Shown here: positions 46,458 through 59,509 of the stretch, piece by piece | How the letters are laid out: each line of letters starts with the position of its first letter | How positions within the stretch are numbered: position 1 is the stretch's first letter | From: Arthrobotrys musiformis | Lineage: Eukaryota; Ascomycota; Orbiliomycetes; Orbiliales; Orbiliaceae | Assembly: GCA_036971715.1 (NCBI GenBank) | Contig: JAVHJL010000004.1 | Span: forward strand, 1,984,001-2,048,000 | Direction of reading: 5' to 3' | DNA: 64,000 nucleotides | Notes under the pieces: generated by a model | What the model was told of the DNA's origin: nothing | The model's input: the letters and a program-made list of their open reading frames with translations, nothing else | The model's database searches: none | Program-made: the position numbers and the translations under genes

Positions 46458-48687
46458 CTATCGGGCCTCCTTGTCCCTCATCCTCCGCCTGCGATCCCGG
46501 TCCTCCCCCCTCTGGACCCTGATCTCCTCCTCCCTCCCCCTCCCCTCCGCGTAGGCAGCCCCCTTCCCCTCGGCGGGCTCCTCGCCTTGGGCAAACTGTG
46601 CCACCATCCATCTTTCAACGAACCCCGCAATCCTGCGGTGGTTCTTCCGGTTGTACTTGGTGAAGACCGCCTTGTGGTGGTCTTCTGGGGTGTCCATCAT
46701 CTCGATGAGGACTTGAACCCCGGGGGCCAGCTGGGATGCGCAATGCCCGCTGGTGTAGATGTGGGCCGGGGACCACTCCCCGCGCCCGACGTCCAGAATA
46801 ATCATGGACAAATAGTAACTGGCCGCTACAATGAACGACCACGGCGTCCCCACGAAACGCAGCTCCGTGAGGGCCGCCTCGAGGAAGTACTGCGCCAGAT
46901 CCCTGACGTCCGCATCCCAGGTGTCTGCTGGAGACAGACACCTGAGGAAGGACATCGGGCCTGGCGCAGAAATCTTCCACTCCAAGGCGGCCAATATCTC
47001 GTACTCACAGTTGCGGATTTCCAGTCCCGTATATGCATGGTCTGCCATATAGACCAGCATATCGATCCCGGGAGGCGTGATCTCGTCGTACTTAGCGGCG
47101 ATTAATAACGCGGCAAGGCCAACCAACTGTAGCTGGTGTACGGGGACGATTTTGACAGAAAGGAATCTGTCGATAATGTTGACGGTGTTGAACAGTGTCT
47201 CGCTGCTCAACTGGAAGCGTTCGTGAACTTCGATCATCCAATCGACCAAAATCCCTCGCATGTGCCAACCCAGATAGGGTTGGGTGTCCATGTAATGGGG
47301 GTCTGGCTGGAGCTCACGGTCGACGGCCCACATGTGTCGAATGATGTCAGGGGCATACTCTTCGGCGAAAGCGGGTTCCTTGGTCTGCATGGGCTTGAAA
47401 TCGGGATCTTGGGAGTGGATCATGACAGCCTCAACAACTTCGAGATCGGTGGCAGCAGTGTAACGGGGGTAGACTCGGTTACGGTCTCCCTCGCCGTTCC
47501 TCCTGACCCTAGCCAAATACTCCTCCTCGAATCCTTCAAAGAGATGGTTCTCCACAAGCTTGACGTACTCTTGAGCTGCCTGTCCCTCCTTATCATCATC
47601 ATATTCTTCGCCTCGAGCATCCCTCTCGTGAGAGTCCCAACCACTAGCAGGAAAGCAGACCCATTTATCCTTCGACTCCTTGCCATTCGCCTTCTTCTTG
47701 ACATTGACAAGCTGCCTCATGGGGTTGTAGACTGGCTTATCTTCATCCTCCCGGACAATTTTGGCCAGGCAGGGCTTGTCCACGAGATTCAGAGTAACTT
47801 TGAGGTGGCGAACGATCTCATCCTCTTCATCATCCCAGCTGGCCCTTCGTTCCTCGGGTCCGTACAAGCTATACTCCTGGGAGACAATACGCTGCTGGAC
47901 CTGTGGAGCAACCGCAGTCTCTTTCGCCTTAAGAGCTGGCTTTCGTGGCTGGGAATCGGCAGTAACGGTAGACCTATTCAATGTCTTACTCGAAAGAGGA
48001 CCCGGTCGGGCACGATTCTCGGTGAAATGTGAAACACTTTCCGCAGCTGGTCGGACGGTCGGCTCATCTCTGAAAACGACTGCCTTCTGACGTGAGGGTT
48101 GAGTACGGGACTCGGCACCAATGCTAACATGGGATTGTCCGCTCCTAACAGGGCCCTTAGCTCTGGTTTGTTGTTGCTGCTGCTGCTGTGGATCACGATA
48201 AATTGTCGACTTGATCGAAGTCGAAGCAGATTGTTGGCTGCCAGATTGCTGTTGTTGCTGGGTGGACTTAACACCTGTTGCAAGCGATGCGTTGCTCTTA
48301 GCAGCGAGAGGCTTGCCACGAACAGACGGCTGGCTCAAACTCCCCTTTGAAGTTGTTCGACTATGAGCACTCCTGCTGTTTCCAGCGACGGATGGCTCAT
48401 GTCTGGTGGAATCGACAAGTGCAACACGCTTAGTGCTTTGACTTGTTGTTCGTTGCCGGGTGCTGGCAGTAGACTTCATGCTTGCAGTCGAGGCTCCTCT
48501 CCTCTGACGGCTACCTGCAGCCATGACGGCCGGGTCATTCTCGTCAATGATGCGCGTCTTACGCTGGACCTGGAGTAAGGTTTAGTTCTTTGTTCTTTTT
48601 ATCGCAGTGAAACCAGCCAGGGTAGGTGCACCGGGTTGTTTCAGTACGGTCGAGAAGGACTGGATGACGACATACCTTGGACTCCAT
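46458..48687 (-). CDS. B-type (G2/mitotic) cyclin
   Basis: Two exons, 48687-48676 (only MESK) and 48569-46458, give 707 residues; the intron is 106 nt. Mitotic B-type cyclins activate the Cdc2/Cdk1 kinase. The N-terminal half is disordered, Ser/Gln/Arg-rich, and has R52-VALVDSTR, close to the destruction-box pattern RxALxDxxN recognised by the APC/C. The cyclin box begins with HMRGILVDWMIEVHERFQL (M441) and continues through VNIIDRFLS and LVGLAALLIAAKYDE; the second cyclin fold includes the conserved FLRCLSPADTWD stretch. It is longer than most fungal B cyclins because of the N-terminal region and an Arg/Glu-rich C-terminus. Closest named relatives are A. nidulans NimE and S. pombe Cdc13. Confidence 0.92.
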
Positions 48688-49190
48688 GATGTAGAATGGT
48701 TCGGTGTAAAAGAATACACCTGAGAAGAAGAAGCAGGGAAAGGAGTATCAAGAGGTCGAGAGAAGGACCAATTGATGGAATCGAGAGACGGGAAGAAAGC
48801 AGTATCAATCAATCGGTTGTGAGAAGGACCAATCGATGATGGAAGAAAGTATCAAAAGGTTGATGGCGAGAACCGATTGATGGGAAGAAAGAACAAGAAG
48901 GATAGGAAGGTGAGTGAGAAGTGAAGTGAGAAGGGAGCTTGAAGGTTGCTAAAACAGAGCAAGAGAAAAAGAGGCTTCTTCACAACCAACAACAACAACA
49001 GGAAGAAGAAGAAGAGCAAGCAAACTGATGACAATCTAGAAAGCTAGCACGGAGGATAACAGGGACGAGGATGATGATAAGCAAGTATGTATTCGAAGCA
49101 AACCTTGAAGCCTGATGCAAGCGGGAGAAAAGACGTTGCAACGGGTTCGATGGTGGTTGGTTGGTTGGTTGATTTGAAGAAGTGTGATGG

Positions 49191-49216
49191 AGGTGAAGGT
49201 GAAGGTGAAGGTGAGT
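49191..49216. repeat. (GGTGAA)n microsatellite
   Basis: About four units of GGTGAA in the cyclin upstream region, next to a GGTTGGTTGGTTGG tract. Confidence 0.85.
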
Positions 49217-52200
49217 GAGGAGGGATGATGATGAAGAGTGAATGAAGGAAACTTAATAGGTATCCACTGCGTTGTCGTCGGGTGAGGAACAGAGGGCAGA
49301 GTCGAGTGGGATGGGGAGTGAATAAAGGCTGGAATGCCACACAGACGGATTTGTGGCCGAGGGAAAGGGAAAGGGAAAAGCGACGTGGTGTTGAGGTCTG
49401 TTGCTTGCTGCCAATCGGTCGCACACACAAACCAAATCAAAATATGCTACCAGAAATGGCCAAGCTGCGGGACTATCACCCCAGCTAAGCGAGGCAACAC
49501 AGACACACAGACACACACCCCCGTCACGTGCTGTCACACCATTCGCCCACACCTGGCACCCAATCAGCCACTTTTGACCCGTGTGGCAAGTGTGCTTGTG
49601 TTCCCACAGCAACTGCATGGACAGCACCACCACCAGCCACAAACCCCAACCACTTCCTCTGCGCTGTCGGTTCTGTCATCTTTGGTCACCGCGGCCTGAC
49701 GGTTTCGCCGCACCGCAGAACAACAGAACCAGCACCTCGATCCGTGCCCTCGATCCCAAACCCGTCGTCACTTACCGCCCAGCCCAGCCCCTGTGAATAC
49801 ATACATAAACCATAAGTAAACAGCATGAAGCGGTATATATGCGCATAATGTCCTCGACCTATCAGACAATAACAATAATTGCATCCGGGGAGACAAGTCC
49901 AAGTTGCATACATACACACGATCCCATACAGTAGTCCAACATGCACATAGCACAGCATTCGGAACAATTTAATCTCGCATCCGCTGCATTCCCCAGAAAC
50001 CCCGAATCGGAGACACCAAACCAAACCACTAAACAAAACACTAACAGATTAGAAAGGACACGGAATTTCCAGCAAGGTAAAGTACTTAAATATAGCAGTT
50101 TCATGTAACAATTACATTCCACCATTATCAACTCTGTCACTGTCGAGTCTGATTATCACGTGCAAACAACCCCTTGCATGAAAAGTGAATGACGTCAACT
50201 GTAATTTTTCTCTTGGCACACCCGTCGCGTCTTCCCGGCTACCAAAACTCACTTTCCACGTCTTATGCCCAATTCCACCGCCATCGCGACATCACATGAC
50301 GCAAATTTATGTGGGAAACCCATTTTTTGTGAGCTTGTCATTTTTTTTGAACCGAAGGGTTTCAGACCTACGAAGTTATTCCAGCTACACAACTTTCAAA
50401 CAGATAAAAATCCCCATCTGGATGATACCCATCGATGGTATTTCTCAAGATACTATCCTCCACTTCTAAGTAATGTAATACAACTATGATGATATAATGC
50501 CATATGTAAACACCAAATCCAGCCAGAGGTCAGCATCACATGAACCCCTCATAAGGCCATCTACCCCTCATCACCGACGAAGCCTCAAACCCCCCCATCC
50601 ATAAGTAAACAACAAAATTACCCCATCAGTAAATCACTCCTCCAACCTTATCAGCCCCCCTCAAAAAGCCCGTGCTCACAAAGAAAAAGGGAAAAACAAT
50701 AACATTGCCGGAAATAGCTAACCCCACAGCGGCAGAGCAAAAAAAGTCGTAATCGATAGGAAAAGAAAGGGCTGAAATGGTGGTTGGGGGGGTTTCATCG
50801 TTACCCGCTTCTTAGAAACTCCACTCTCCCTCCAAAGCTACTTTTTTTTCGCGAAAAAGATGGGAGGTAAGTTGACTACTGGGAAGATGGTATTATTCGT
50901 TCTGGGCCTCCACCCTTGCTTCGCCGCCGGAGGAAGAGGGGGGAAGAGGATCTCATTCTGAAACGTCTGCCACGCCCGCCTTGGACTTAGCTAGTCTTTC
51001 GTCACAATCACTATCACAGACATTTATTTCTTTCACAACTTTGTTAGTTATGTACTTGTACCTGTACCCGTACACTTCCACATTTTCTTTTTTTTTCTGT
51101 ACATGCTCTCTAGGTAACTTCCAACAAATCCACCGCCGTATTTTTTGTATTAACAAAAAGAAAGAGAGAAAAAAAATTATATCTCGTGAAGAAAGCGAAG
51201 AAAGAAAAATCATGTAGTCACTCGCTGTTACTGCATCAACCCCAGCAATGCATGCAGCCCCAAACCGATGAACCTGCTCCTCGACTCCATTGGATCGGCG
51301 AGACGAGGCGAAAAAAGCCCCAAACCTCGCCAACGAAATAACAGAGTTCCTCTAGTCTGCGATATAAAAGGTACCCTTAAAGCTATTGCGGGGTATAAAA
51401 TACCTACCGAGCAACCCCCCCTACCGAATACTCAGAAAAGCAAAGCAAAAGGCGGTTCGATGCAAGCCAAATACCAATACCAATACCCTCCAAAAAGAAA
51501 ATACCAAAAAAAATAAGTTAAAGGAATAACGATAATACGTTTCAGATTACTCTGTATTTCGTTCCTCTTAGACCTTTTCGTATGGGTTTTTTTTTACCTG
51601 TGACCACCCCTCACTTACGACTTTACAAAACCTTGTAGGTGAGTTGGCCTTGCACCGCTGTGTATGGTTATTCCCGGAATCCTTGCGAGGCCGTTTTTGT
51701 GCATATTTTCGAATTTCATGTGGGGAAAAAGGCTGTTTAAATGCCGAAGCCAAAAAAAACCACACAACATTTTTGCAACAATGTCACGTATGGCATGTGT
51801 ATACGGCCTCTGCGATCGATCGAATTTTTCAGTAGGACTTAGGCTATTCACCCGTTTCATTCGTGATACTATCATATGATAACCCACCAGCAGGCAAAAA
51901 ACCCGCCGAATCCATTTTTTTTTAAATCCCAGCGGCAAAAATGGGGCATTTCTGTGTGTATAAAAAAAAAAACCTAACAAGGAAGTGAAAATAATCCACT
52001 AAACTCAACGAGTAAACTACAAAACCACCCCCCGTTTATCGTCTCGACGTCTTTCTTCAGTGCCTCTTAAGATTTGTGGGAAGTAAAAGTTCGAAATAGG
52101 GAGGAGGAAGCGTGGTTCCAAGGATCCGCTCTGCATGCCAACCCGTTTCTTCCGGCCTTGCCCTTCTTCTCGAGCGCAAGATCACTTTGTAAGCATGGCG

Positions 52201-55200
52201 TATGGGGGGATGGATATACCTCCCCCGACTGACTCGCTTTTGAGGAAACCTTCTGAGGTTTCCGGACGATAGCGGATGGTTTCCCTAGAGGATGGGAATG
52301 CCGTCGGTGGAAAGACCGAGACATCTGGATGGAGGTAAGGCAGACCCCCCTCTTCATCCTCAGGCCATGGAAGCAGAGGCAAGGGCACACACACCCGGCA
52401 TCACCTCGTTCAGCCCGCCCATCAGGAGGGGCGAAGAGGGAAAAACATAAATGGCTTGGCTGGAAAGGAGGGGAGGAGGGAGGGGGGATTCCTTTGTTTT
52501 GTGCGGCTAGAGATCCTAGTAGAAGGGCTATGCTAAGGGTTAGTTAAAACTGTTACTCAGCTGTTGGAGGGTTAGTTGACGATTCGACGGGTGGAATGGA
52601 TTATGCGGTTGCCCTCCCATGCGGCGAGCGATTGCTCCGGGGATTAGCGATTCGAGTTCGCTCTTTGATGGTGGAACTTGGAAAGGTCTCGTCGCAGAAT
52701 GGATTGGTTCCGTCGGCATGAGAAGAACCGAATAGTTTTCTTTCGCATTAATATGTTTCAATTGCGATATTCCCCCCACCACCTCTTCGTAAAGAATTAT
52801 TAGGTATCAGATCATCATCATAATTTAGAGTTGTCGTGGTTTCGTATTTCTTTGATGAGGATCTCCGAGTGGTGGAGGAGTGTTATAAAATGCGGTGGTG
52901 GCGGCGCATTTTTATTCTCGTGGTTTCATGTTGATATTGCATATTGGCTATTTGTTGTGAAGTTCATTGATGTTGGATCTTGATCCCCACAGCTAACCAA
53001 CCAACCAGCCCGGTCGTGCTTTCTCGGATGGCTGAGAGGAGGGTGATGATGATTGGATCTCTTTCTTCCCATCCTTTGTTTTTTCTGGTGTCAGAATACT
53101 CAGACCAATTGGTCAGTCGGCGCCGCCATGCACCTAAACCTGCGGGTATAAAACCAAAAAAAAAAAATACTACATTACCATCAAACCGCAATTGTCGTCG
53201 ATTCGCGGTTTCAACTGACCACCATCCCCTCCCCCAAAAGCATATCCAAAGCCCATCTATCCCCGAAAATCCAAAGAAGGGGTGTGATAAAATAAACAAA
53301 GAAAGACCCAAAAAAGCATAGAAGCAGAGGAGAAACTTCGGTTCCCACTGCTGTTCTTGGGGCCCGTTTCTCCCCCATCGCCCTGAGAAAGTAGTAGAAA
53401 AAGTGAAGCGGCCGTTCTTAGGCAAGACTTGCATGATTGTTCTGCAGGCGGACCCGATGGATGGATTGATATGATTCGAAGGAACAACCCCCTTCGCCGC
53501 TCGCTTTTGGTCCATACCTGCGGTAGGTTAACAGTTAGGCAAAAAAATACGCTGCATATCAATCGTCTCGACCTTGCTTGCTTTCCCTCAAAAAAAGGAA
53601 AAGAGAGCAAGAGGCAAAAAAGGAAATGGTGGGTATTAACGTAACTCGACTTAATTCGTATTGAGGTCTGCTTTTAGAAGTAATAGTTTCTCTTGCAATT
53701 GGTGTTAATTAGCGGGTTTTTTTTAGTAATTGGGCTTAGTTACGGTATTTTGGAAAGTTAAGTATTTAGGCCGAGAGAGAGGGAAAGGGCTTAGTATACA
53801 ACGGAAGCGGACCGAACAGGGGTGGTATATAGTACCGTCGATGCCCATGGACGTTCAATCGGCTATGATACGATCGAGGAATTTCCCAACAAGCCACACA
53901 GCGACAGCGGCGGCGGCGGTGGGGCGCGGGAATCCGAATCGCAAGAGAGAGCTCTCTTTTCTCTCGCTCCGAGAATTTCCTTTGCGGTTTGTAAGAAAAA
54001 GGGGAATAAAATATTCCGTAATGACGATAATGGGGTTTTAGTCTGGCGCTGTTGGCCAGGCCGCGGTTTCCCAGAACGTTGCAAACTAGGACGAAAGCTA
54101 AGACTTCGGGTCCTGGCCTTTGCCGACGACCCCAACGCCGCCGATTGATCAACCCTTGGAAGAAAACAGCAGGTTTTTTTCTTCTCTCTCTCTATTTTTT
54201 TTTTTTTTTTTTTGTTCGACTGTGTAATCGCATGTATGTGTATGTGTATGTACATACCGCCCGCTAAAAAGAAAGCATGGTGGTTGGATGGATGGATGGT
54301 GCACCTACTGTGTTCAGCAGTGGAGTTTTTCTCGGATCTTGCGAGGAATGCGCACATGCGTCGAATGCGACCGAAAGTGATAAAAATATGCTAGCTAGGC
54401 GGCGCAAGGTTCGCACCCACAAAAAAAACCGATCCGTAAAAAAGGTCAAAATTCAAAAAAGAACAGAGTTGTGAGAAGGAATAATAGAAAGGGGGGGCCT
54501 TGTAGACGGGACAAAAAGAGAGAAAGAAAAGGGGGGGGGGAAGGGGAGAAAAGGGAGGTGAGTTTATTGCCCTTAAACATCTCTTTGCGATTGATCATGA
54601 GAGCGATTTTTTAAATTCCTCTTTCCCGTCCTCGTCCTGTTCGCAAAAGCCTAAGCGTTGTATAAGTGCTAATGAGAGAAGAAAGTTTATATATAAACCA
54701 TAGGCGGCACACACGGCGCAAGATTTGGGGGAAGAACACGGCCTGGAGATACCGCCAGACTTCCTGATTTCAGAAGTGTATACTATACTATACGCATAAT
54801 TTCTTTTTGGATCCCGAGTGTCTGTTCGAATTGAGGGTGTGGTGGGAGAGGAAAGGAAAGGAAAGCGCTTGATGACGCCTGTCATGTCAGCACCGAAAGC
54901 CATGCGACAGCGCACCACCTGGCGGATGGTATACTAGTAGATATAACTGTCTGGGTAGACGGTGTACGACGTTCGATGCGGTTTGAAGAATCGCACGAGC
55001 TGCATGATTGGTATTGATTATAGACTAAGTAGATGTTCAGGTTGGCCAGTTGGACAGGTCGCCCAAGGTCCAGGCTTCGAGCTTCGGAGCTAGTCATGTA
55101 TGTTCTTACAGATGTCTATATGCAAGTACTGTACAAGTAACTTGTATATGCACACATACATAGCTTTGAATTCAGCAAGTAAAGCTGAATTCGTAAGTGG

Positions 55201-57148
55201 AGAAGAAAAATAGAACCCAACAGATTTCGATCCATTCGATCCAATTGCCAATTGATCGGATTTTTTTGTTAAGAAAGAAAAAAAAAAGAGTTCAAAGCTC
55301 ATAGCACCGCAATCGCCTTTCGGCCGGTGAACGATGAAATATGGAACCGGCGGCGGCGGCGAAAAAGAAAACTGGGTGAGAGTTTTTGCGACAGGCGGGA
55401 AACTTGAGCTGTTTTTTTGTTTTTTGTGCTTTCTTTTCTTATTTCTCTTGTCAATTGGTTCTCTTCTTGGTTCTACTTTGTCATAGCTTTCGGTATAACT
55501 TAGCAGTCTAATTCGACTGACGGGCTGGCTAGTTAATAGTCGGTTTTGTGTGTGTGCGTGTGTGTGCGATCATGTCAGGCCCTGCCTAGAAAACCTGGCG
55601 AGCGAGCGCATTTCGAAATCGAAGGCGACAGAAGAAAAAACAAAATGTAGGAAAGAATGTGGACGAACAAAAAAAAAAAAAAACGAGGGCAGGGTTCTTG
55701 ATGATACGATGCGCAAACAAAGAGAATCAAAAGGAGGATTTCAAACGGTGAAAACTGTATGGAAGTACCTTTGAGACAAGATGTACTCTACCGTCGGGAG
55801 AGGTGACGGTTGGTACCTAAAGGATACTTGTCTCCAGTGGAGCTCGAGCTCAGACAGACGGGTTGACGTTATAATACGGCTTGATAACAACGTTGACGGA
55901 TCGAGAAGGGAATCTTAATTCGAAGAGGGTGTCATATAATCAGCCCTTCCCATCGGCTTCGAATTCGTCATGGACTTGCGCATTAATGCCTCCCTTTAGC
56001 TTTTCGATTAAATTTCGATTAAGGCGCAGTCAATTACTATCGATCCATGGGCCGACTGATACCTGAACGGTTCCGACGGCAAAGGGCGGCAGCAATAATA
56101 GCAAGAGCTAATATGGTCGGTCAGTTGGCACGGTGCAGTCGCAGTCACTCGGATGATACACATCAAGTGATTATGATAATCGATATTATCAAAATATTTA
56201 CTTCCAATTACTCAAGTAAGAGAAAAAGTGCCAGAATAAGTAATACGAGTAATACAAGTAGGCAAAGACGCAAAAGTCAAAGTACCTTTGGAGGAGTGTT
56301 CGAACTAGTGGAGAGACGACCGGGGACCTCGTTTGTTTATTCTCATGCATGACTGACTGAGCTGCGACCTGAAGCAAAAGTTGTGGATTGCAGCGTCGAA
56401 GCGGCCAATCAGGACGGGCATGGGACCGACGCCTGGGGGCGATAATCTGAACGCAGGAGAGGACACACACAGACATACATACTTACATTACATACTTACT
56501 TACATACATACATGATCGAACCAGTCAATGCCCGTCGAAGAGTGGAAGCAAAATTGCAAAAAAGTAGGCAGTATGGTCTCGATATAAACAGGAGATCGAG
56601 GGAAGGGTGGATTAGCCATCTTGGGACAGCACAGTTCGAGCATGTACCCGGCAAATGCGGAGCTTCGTGGGTTCGCCCTCTTTAGCTTTTTTGAGACTCT
56701 TTGGGCGGCTTTTCTGTCTTTGTCTGTGATCGGGATGTGCATATGGTATGATATGATATGATACGAATATGATATCGGGCAAACTTTTTTTTTTTTTTTT
56801 TTTTGTCAAGATTAATTTTTTAAAGGTTGAGGGGGAGGGTTATGTAGATGTAGATGAGACGGAAGGAATCTTTGGATACCGGCGACCGGCTGGGAAGCAA
56901 TGCGCCACGAGTGCGATTTGGATAATGGAAGGGGCGACGGGATCAGAATTCCTGGGAGGAGGGAATTTCGAAGTGGGGACGATTGAGAAGTGTATGGAAG
57001 GAGTAAGTATATCGTAGCTGAAGTCAACATTTACCGAATCGACATTTGCTCGGATTAGCTCAGTTTCTTAGTTCCATTTAGCTTTAGTTCGCCCACAATT
57101 GAACGATCAATCGATCAATCAATCAGTCTATTGACTCTCCTCTCCCTT

Positions 57149-57184
57149 CTGTCTGTCTGTCGTCTATCTGTCTATCTGTCTATC
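57149..57184. repeat. (TCTG)n/(TCTA)n microsatellite
   Basis: Tetranucleotide array with alternating TCTG and TCTA units in the upstream region of the Zn2Cys6 gene. Confidence 0.8.
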
Positions 57185-58144
57185 GTCACCGTCGTCGCTG
57201 TTGTGGTATCATCGCCATCGCCCGTCGCCAACCATCGTGTGCTGTCTGATCTGATCTCCTAGATATATCATACTCTACTATACTCTTATATACTATATAT
57301 ATCTCCACCAGAATCCCGGGGATTCCGTTAAAGTCGACCAGTCGGGCTTCTGTATATCAGTATAGATATACTTCTTGAGCCTCTTCATTCAATTGTAAGT
57401 GACACCGATATCTTCATCACCATCACCATCATCATGCATTGCACCATCATCAACCCGTATATATATACGTACCATACGTATATATATCGATACACTGGCG
57501 CACAGACGTCGCATTCTGTTTCTTTGCGGTCTCCTTGATATCGCCGCCGATGGATTCGATTAGATTGTACAATTGTGCAATTGTGCCTGTGGTCGGTGGA
57601 CCTCAGTGTGCTTGCTGGCCATGTTCTGCCATGCCATGGATGGGTCGATAGTACAGTGCCTATGGGTCCCGGCTGCAGATTGGCTGCAGATTGCAGGTCC
57701 ACTTCTTCTTCTTGTTATAAACATCTTCGTCTCGATCTTGGACTTGTCCCGTTGTTCCTTTCAATCAATCAATCAATCAGTCCCCTTAGCTTGGGCTTCC
57801 GGAATTAGCCAGGCCTTCCTCTTTCTCTTCTCCTCCTCTTCTCCTCCCCTTCGCCCTCGCCCTTATCGCCGTCGTCTTTTTTATATTCCATTCTATCCTA
57901 TTCTATTATCATATACTATACTATACCATCTTGTCTCGAACGAGAAGGGACAGATAGATACAGTCGCACTGTTCCCTTTCCGTCGCCGGTTCCTTGTGAG
58001 TGAGCGGGTTTCCATAATATATTAAATCTCCAACTTGCTCGTTCGCTGTTCCCATCGATTTCTTGATTATTATATTTCTCTTCTTTCTTTCTTTCTTGAG
58101 ATCTTTCGATTTGGTTGGATTCCAGCGCCGTGCGATCGATATCC

Positions 58145-58184
58145 TTCTTCTTGTTCTTGTTCTTGTTCTTGTTCTTGTTCTCGT
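58145..58184. repeat. (TTCTTG)n hexanucleotide repeat
   Basis: About six TTCTTG/TTGTTC units in the C/T-rich probable leader of the Zn2Cys6 gene. The apparent Leu-Val repeat protein read from it is a product of this repeat. Confidence 0.85.
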
Positions 58185-59509
58185 TCTTTCGCTTTCAAAC
58201 CTGCTGTTTCCGCACGCTTTCTCTCCGCCCACACAACGGCACACACACTCTTCACTCCTCCTCCACTCTTCTTCTTCCTTCTCCCTCCTCTGCTGCTGCT
58301 CCTCTGCCCTTCACCATCATCACCACCACCATCAAATCAACCACCATCCATCTCCCGTCTATTATATTCTATCCTACCCATCCTCTCCCATCTCTCCCGC
58401 CTCGTCCATCGGATTTCCCGTCCAGAAATCTCCTCAATTCGGAGGTACTGACACGCCATCTACCTTCTCCCGCAGACGGTCTGATACCATCCCATACCAT
58501 ATATCTTCCTCGCAGGTCTATCGGGACCTCTCCAATATCGACTCTTCTCCGTCGTCGCCGCCTTTTTTCGAACCTTCGAGGCTGTTGTTAGCTGTCGCTG
58601 CTACTGCTGCTACTAACTTCTACACTACCGCCGCTACTTCCTCTTGTTCTTTTGTTCTTCTTCTTCAACTGTTGGCTTGTCGTAATATAACCAACCAACA
58701 GCGCACTCATCCACTCTGCCCCCCTTCCCTTCTCTTCCCTTCCCTTCAGACCTTCCATCCATCCTATCGCGTCCGGCACAGCCTTGCTGCTCATCGATCC
58801 TGCCTTCGTAAAATTCGCTCGCGCTGGCATCGAGCACTTCTTTCTGCCTCTCCTTTTCTGGCCATTCCCCGAAATCCCGAACTCTGGCCGTCAGTCGGTC
58901 AACCTGTCTCCACCGTCGGCTCTCGCTCCCTGTTCTGAGTGTCGACTACACTTATCTTCTTTCCATTCCTTGGACAGCAAAACACCCGAACCTGGCTGGT
59001 ATGTCCCATTCAATCCAACACTCACCAGAATAATCTTCTTCTTCGTCTTCTTCTCCTCCTTCGTCGTCAGCATATCGCATAGCCATTTCATCCTGCATTT
59101 ATACTTCGCTTCATTCTCTCTATTTCGCTCTTCCATTTCTCCGTGTCCTCTCGGCTTGCCTACCTGCCTTCCCTCCTCCTCCTCCTCCTTCGTTGTCTCG
59201 AATTTTTTGGGGTTCCTGTTGCTCATCGCGGATGCAGTTCATCATAACAGCCTTCCCGACCCTCAAAGGTCACCATTAGCGTGATCCTCCGGTTTCTTCA
59301 AACTTCTCTTCCGCCTTAATCCGGGTCCCAGTATCTTTTCTGGGATAGAAATAAAAAGGTATTTTATTTTTTTATATCCTCCCAATAAAACCCCTTATGT
59401 CCTTCGGTTGTAACCTTATATATATCTAACGAATCTTATTTTTCGGAACAGCCACTCTAACGATCGCACCTTTTTTTTCTAATCCCTTAATCATATTTTC
59501 TTGGACATC

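Larger units (their letters stand above)
48688..59509. other. Gene-poor 10.8-kb region between the cyclin and the Zn2Cys6 regulator
   Basis: No gene is convincing on either strand. It contains the cyclin promoter and leader (GA-rich, 48690-49250), several microsatellites and, from about 57100, a strongly C/T-rich stretch that is probably the leader of the gene at 59510. A few open frames of 100-290 codons are made of low-complexity sequence. The minus-strand segment 52067-52395 has two overlapping frames of better composition; a small gene there cannot be excluded. Poly-T and poly-A runs of 15-20 bases lie near 54197, 55669 and 56786. Confidence 0.55.

Noticed and set aside
46242..47105. 287-codon plus-strand frame antisense to the cyclin
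   Set aside because: It is a shadow of the cyclin coding strand and the GA-rich repeat; it is Leu/Pro-rich and has no family.
47136..48032. 298-codon plus-strand frame antisense to the cyclin N-terminal half
   Set aside because: It mirrors the reverse strand of a confident gene and has no family of its own.
52964..53515. 183-codon minus-strand frame in the gene-poor block
   Set aside because: It is Phe/Trp/Gly-rich low-complexity with overlapping frames on the other strand and no family.
58063..58938. 291-codon plus-strand frame before the Zn2Cys6 gene
   Set aside because: It is made of the TTCTTG repeat and C/T-rich leader sequence (Leu/Val, then Ser/His/Pro); no domain or splice pattern.
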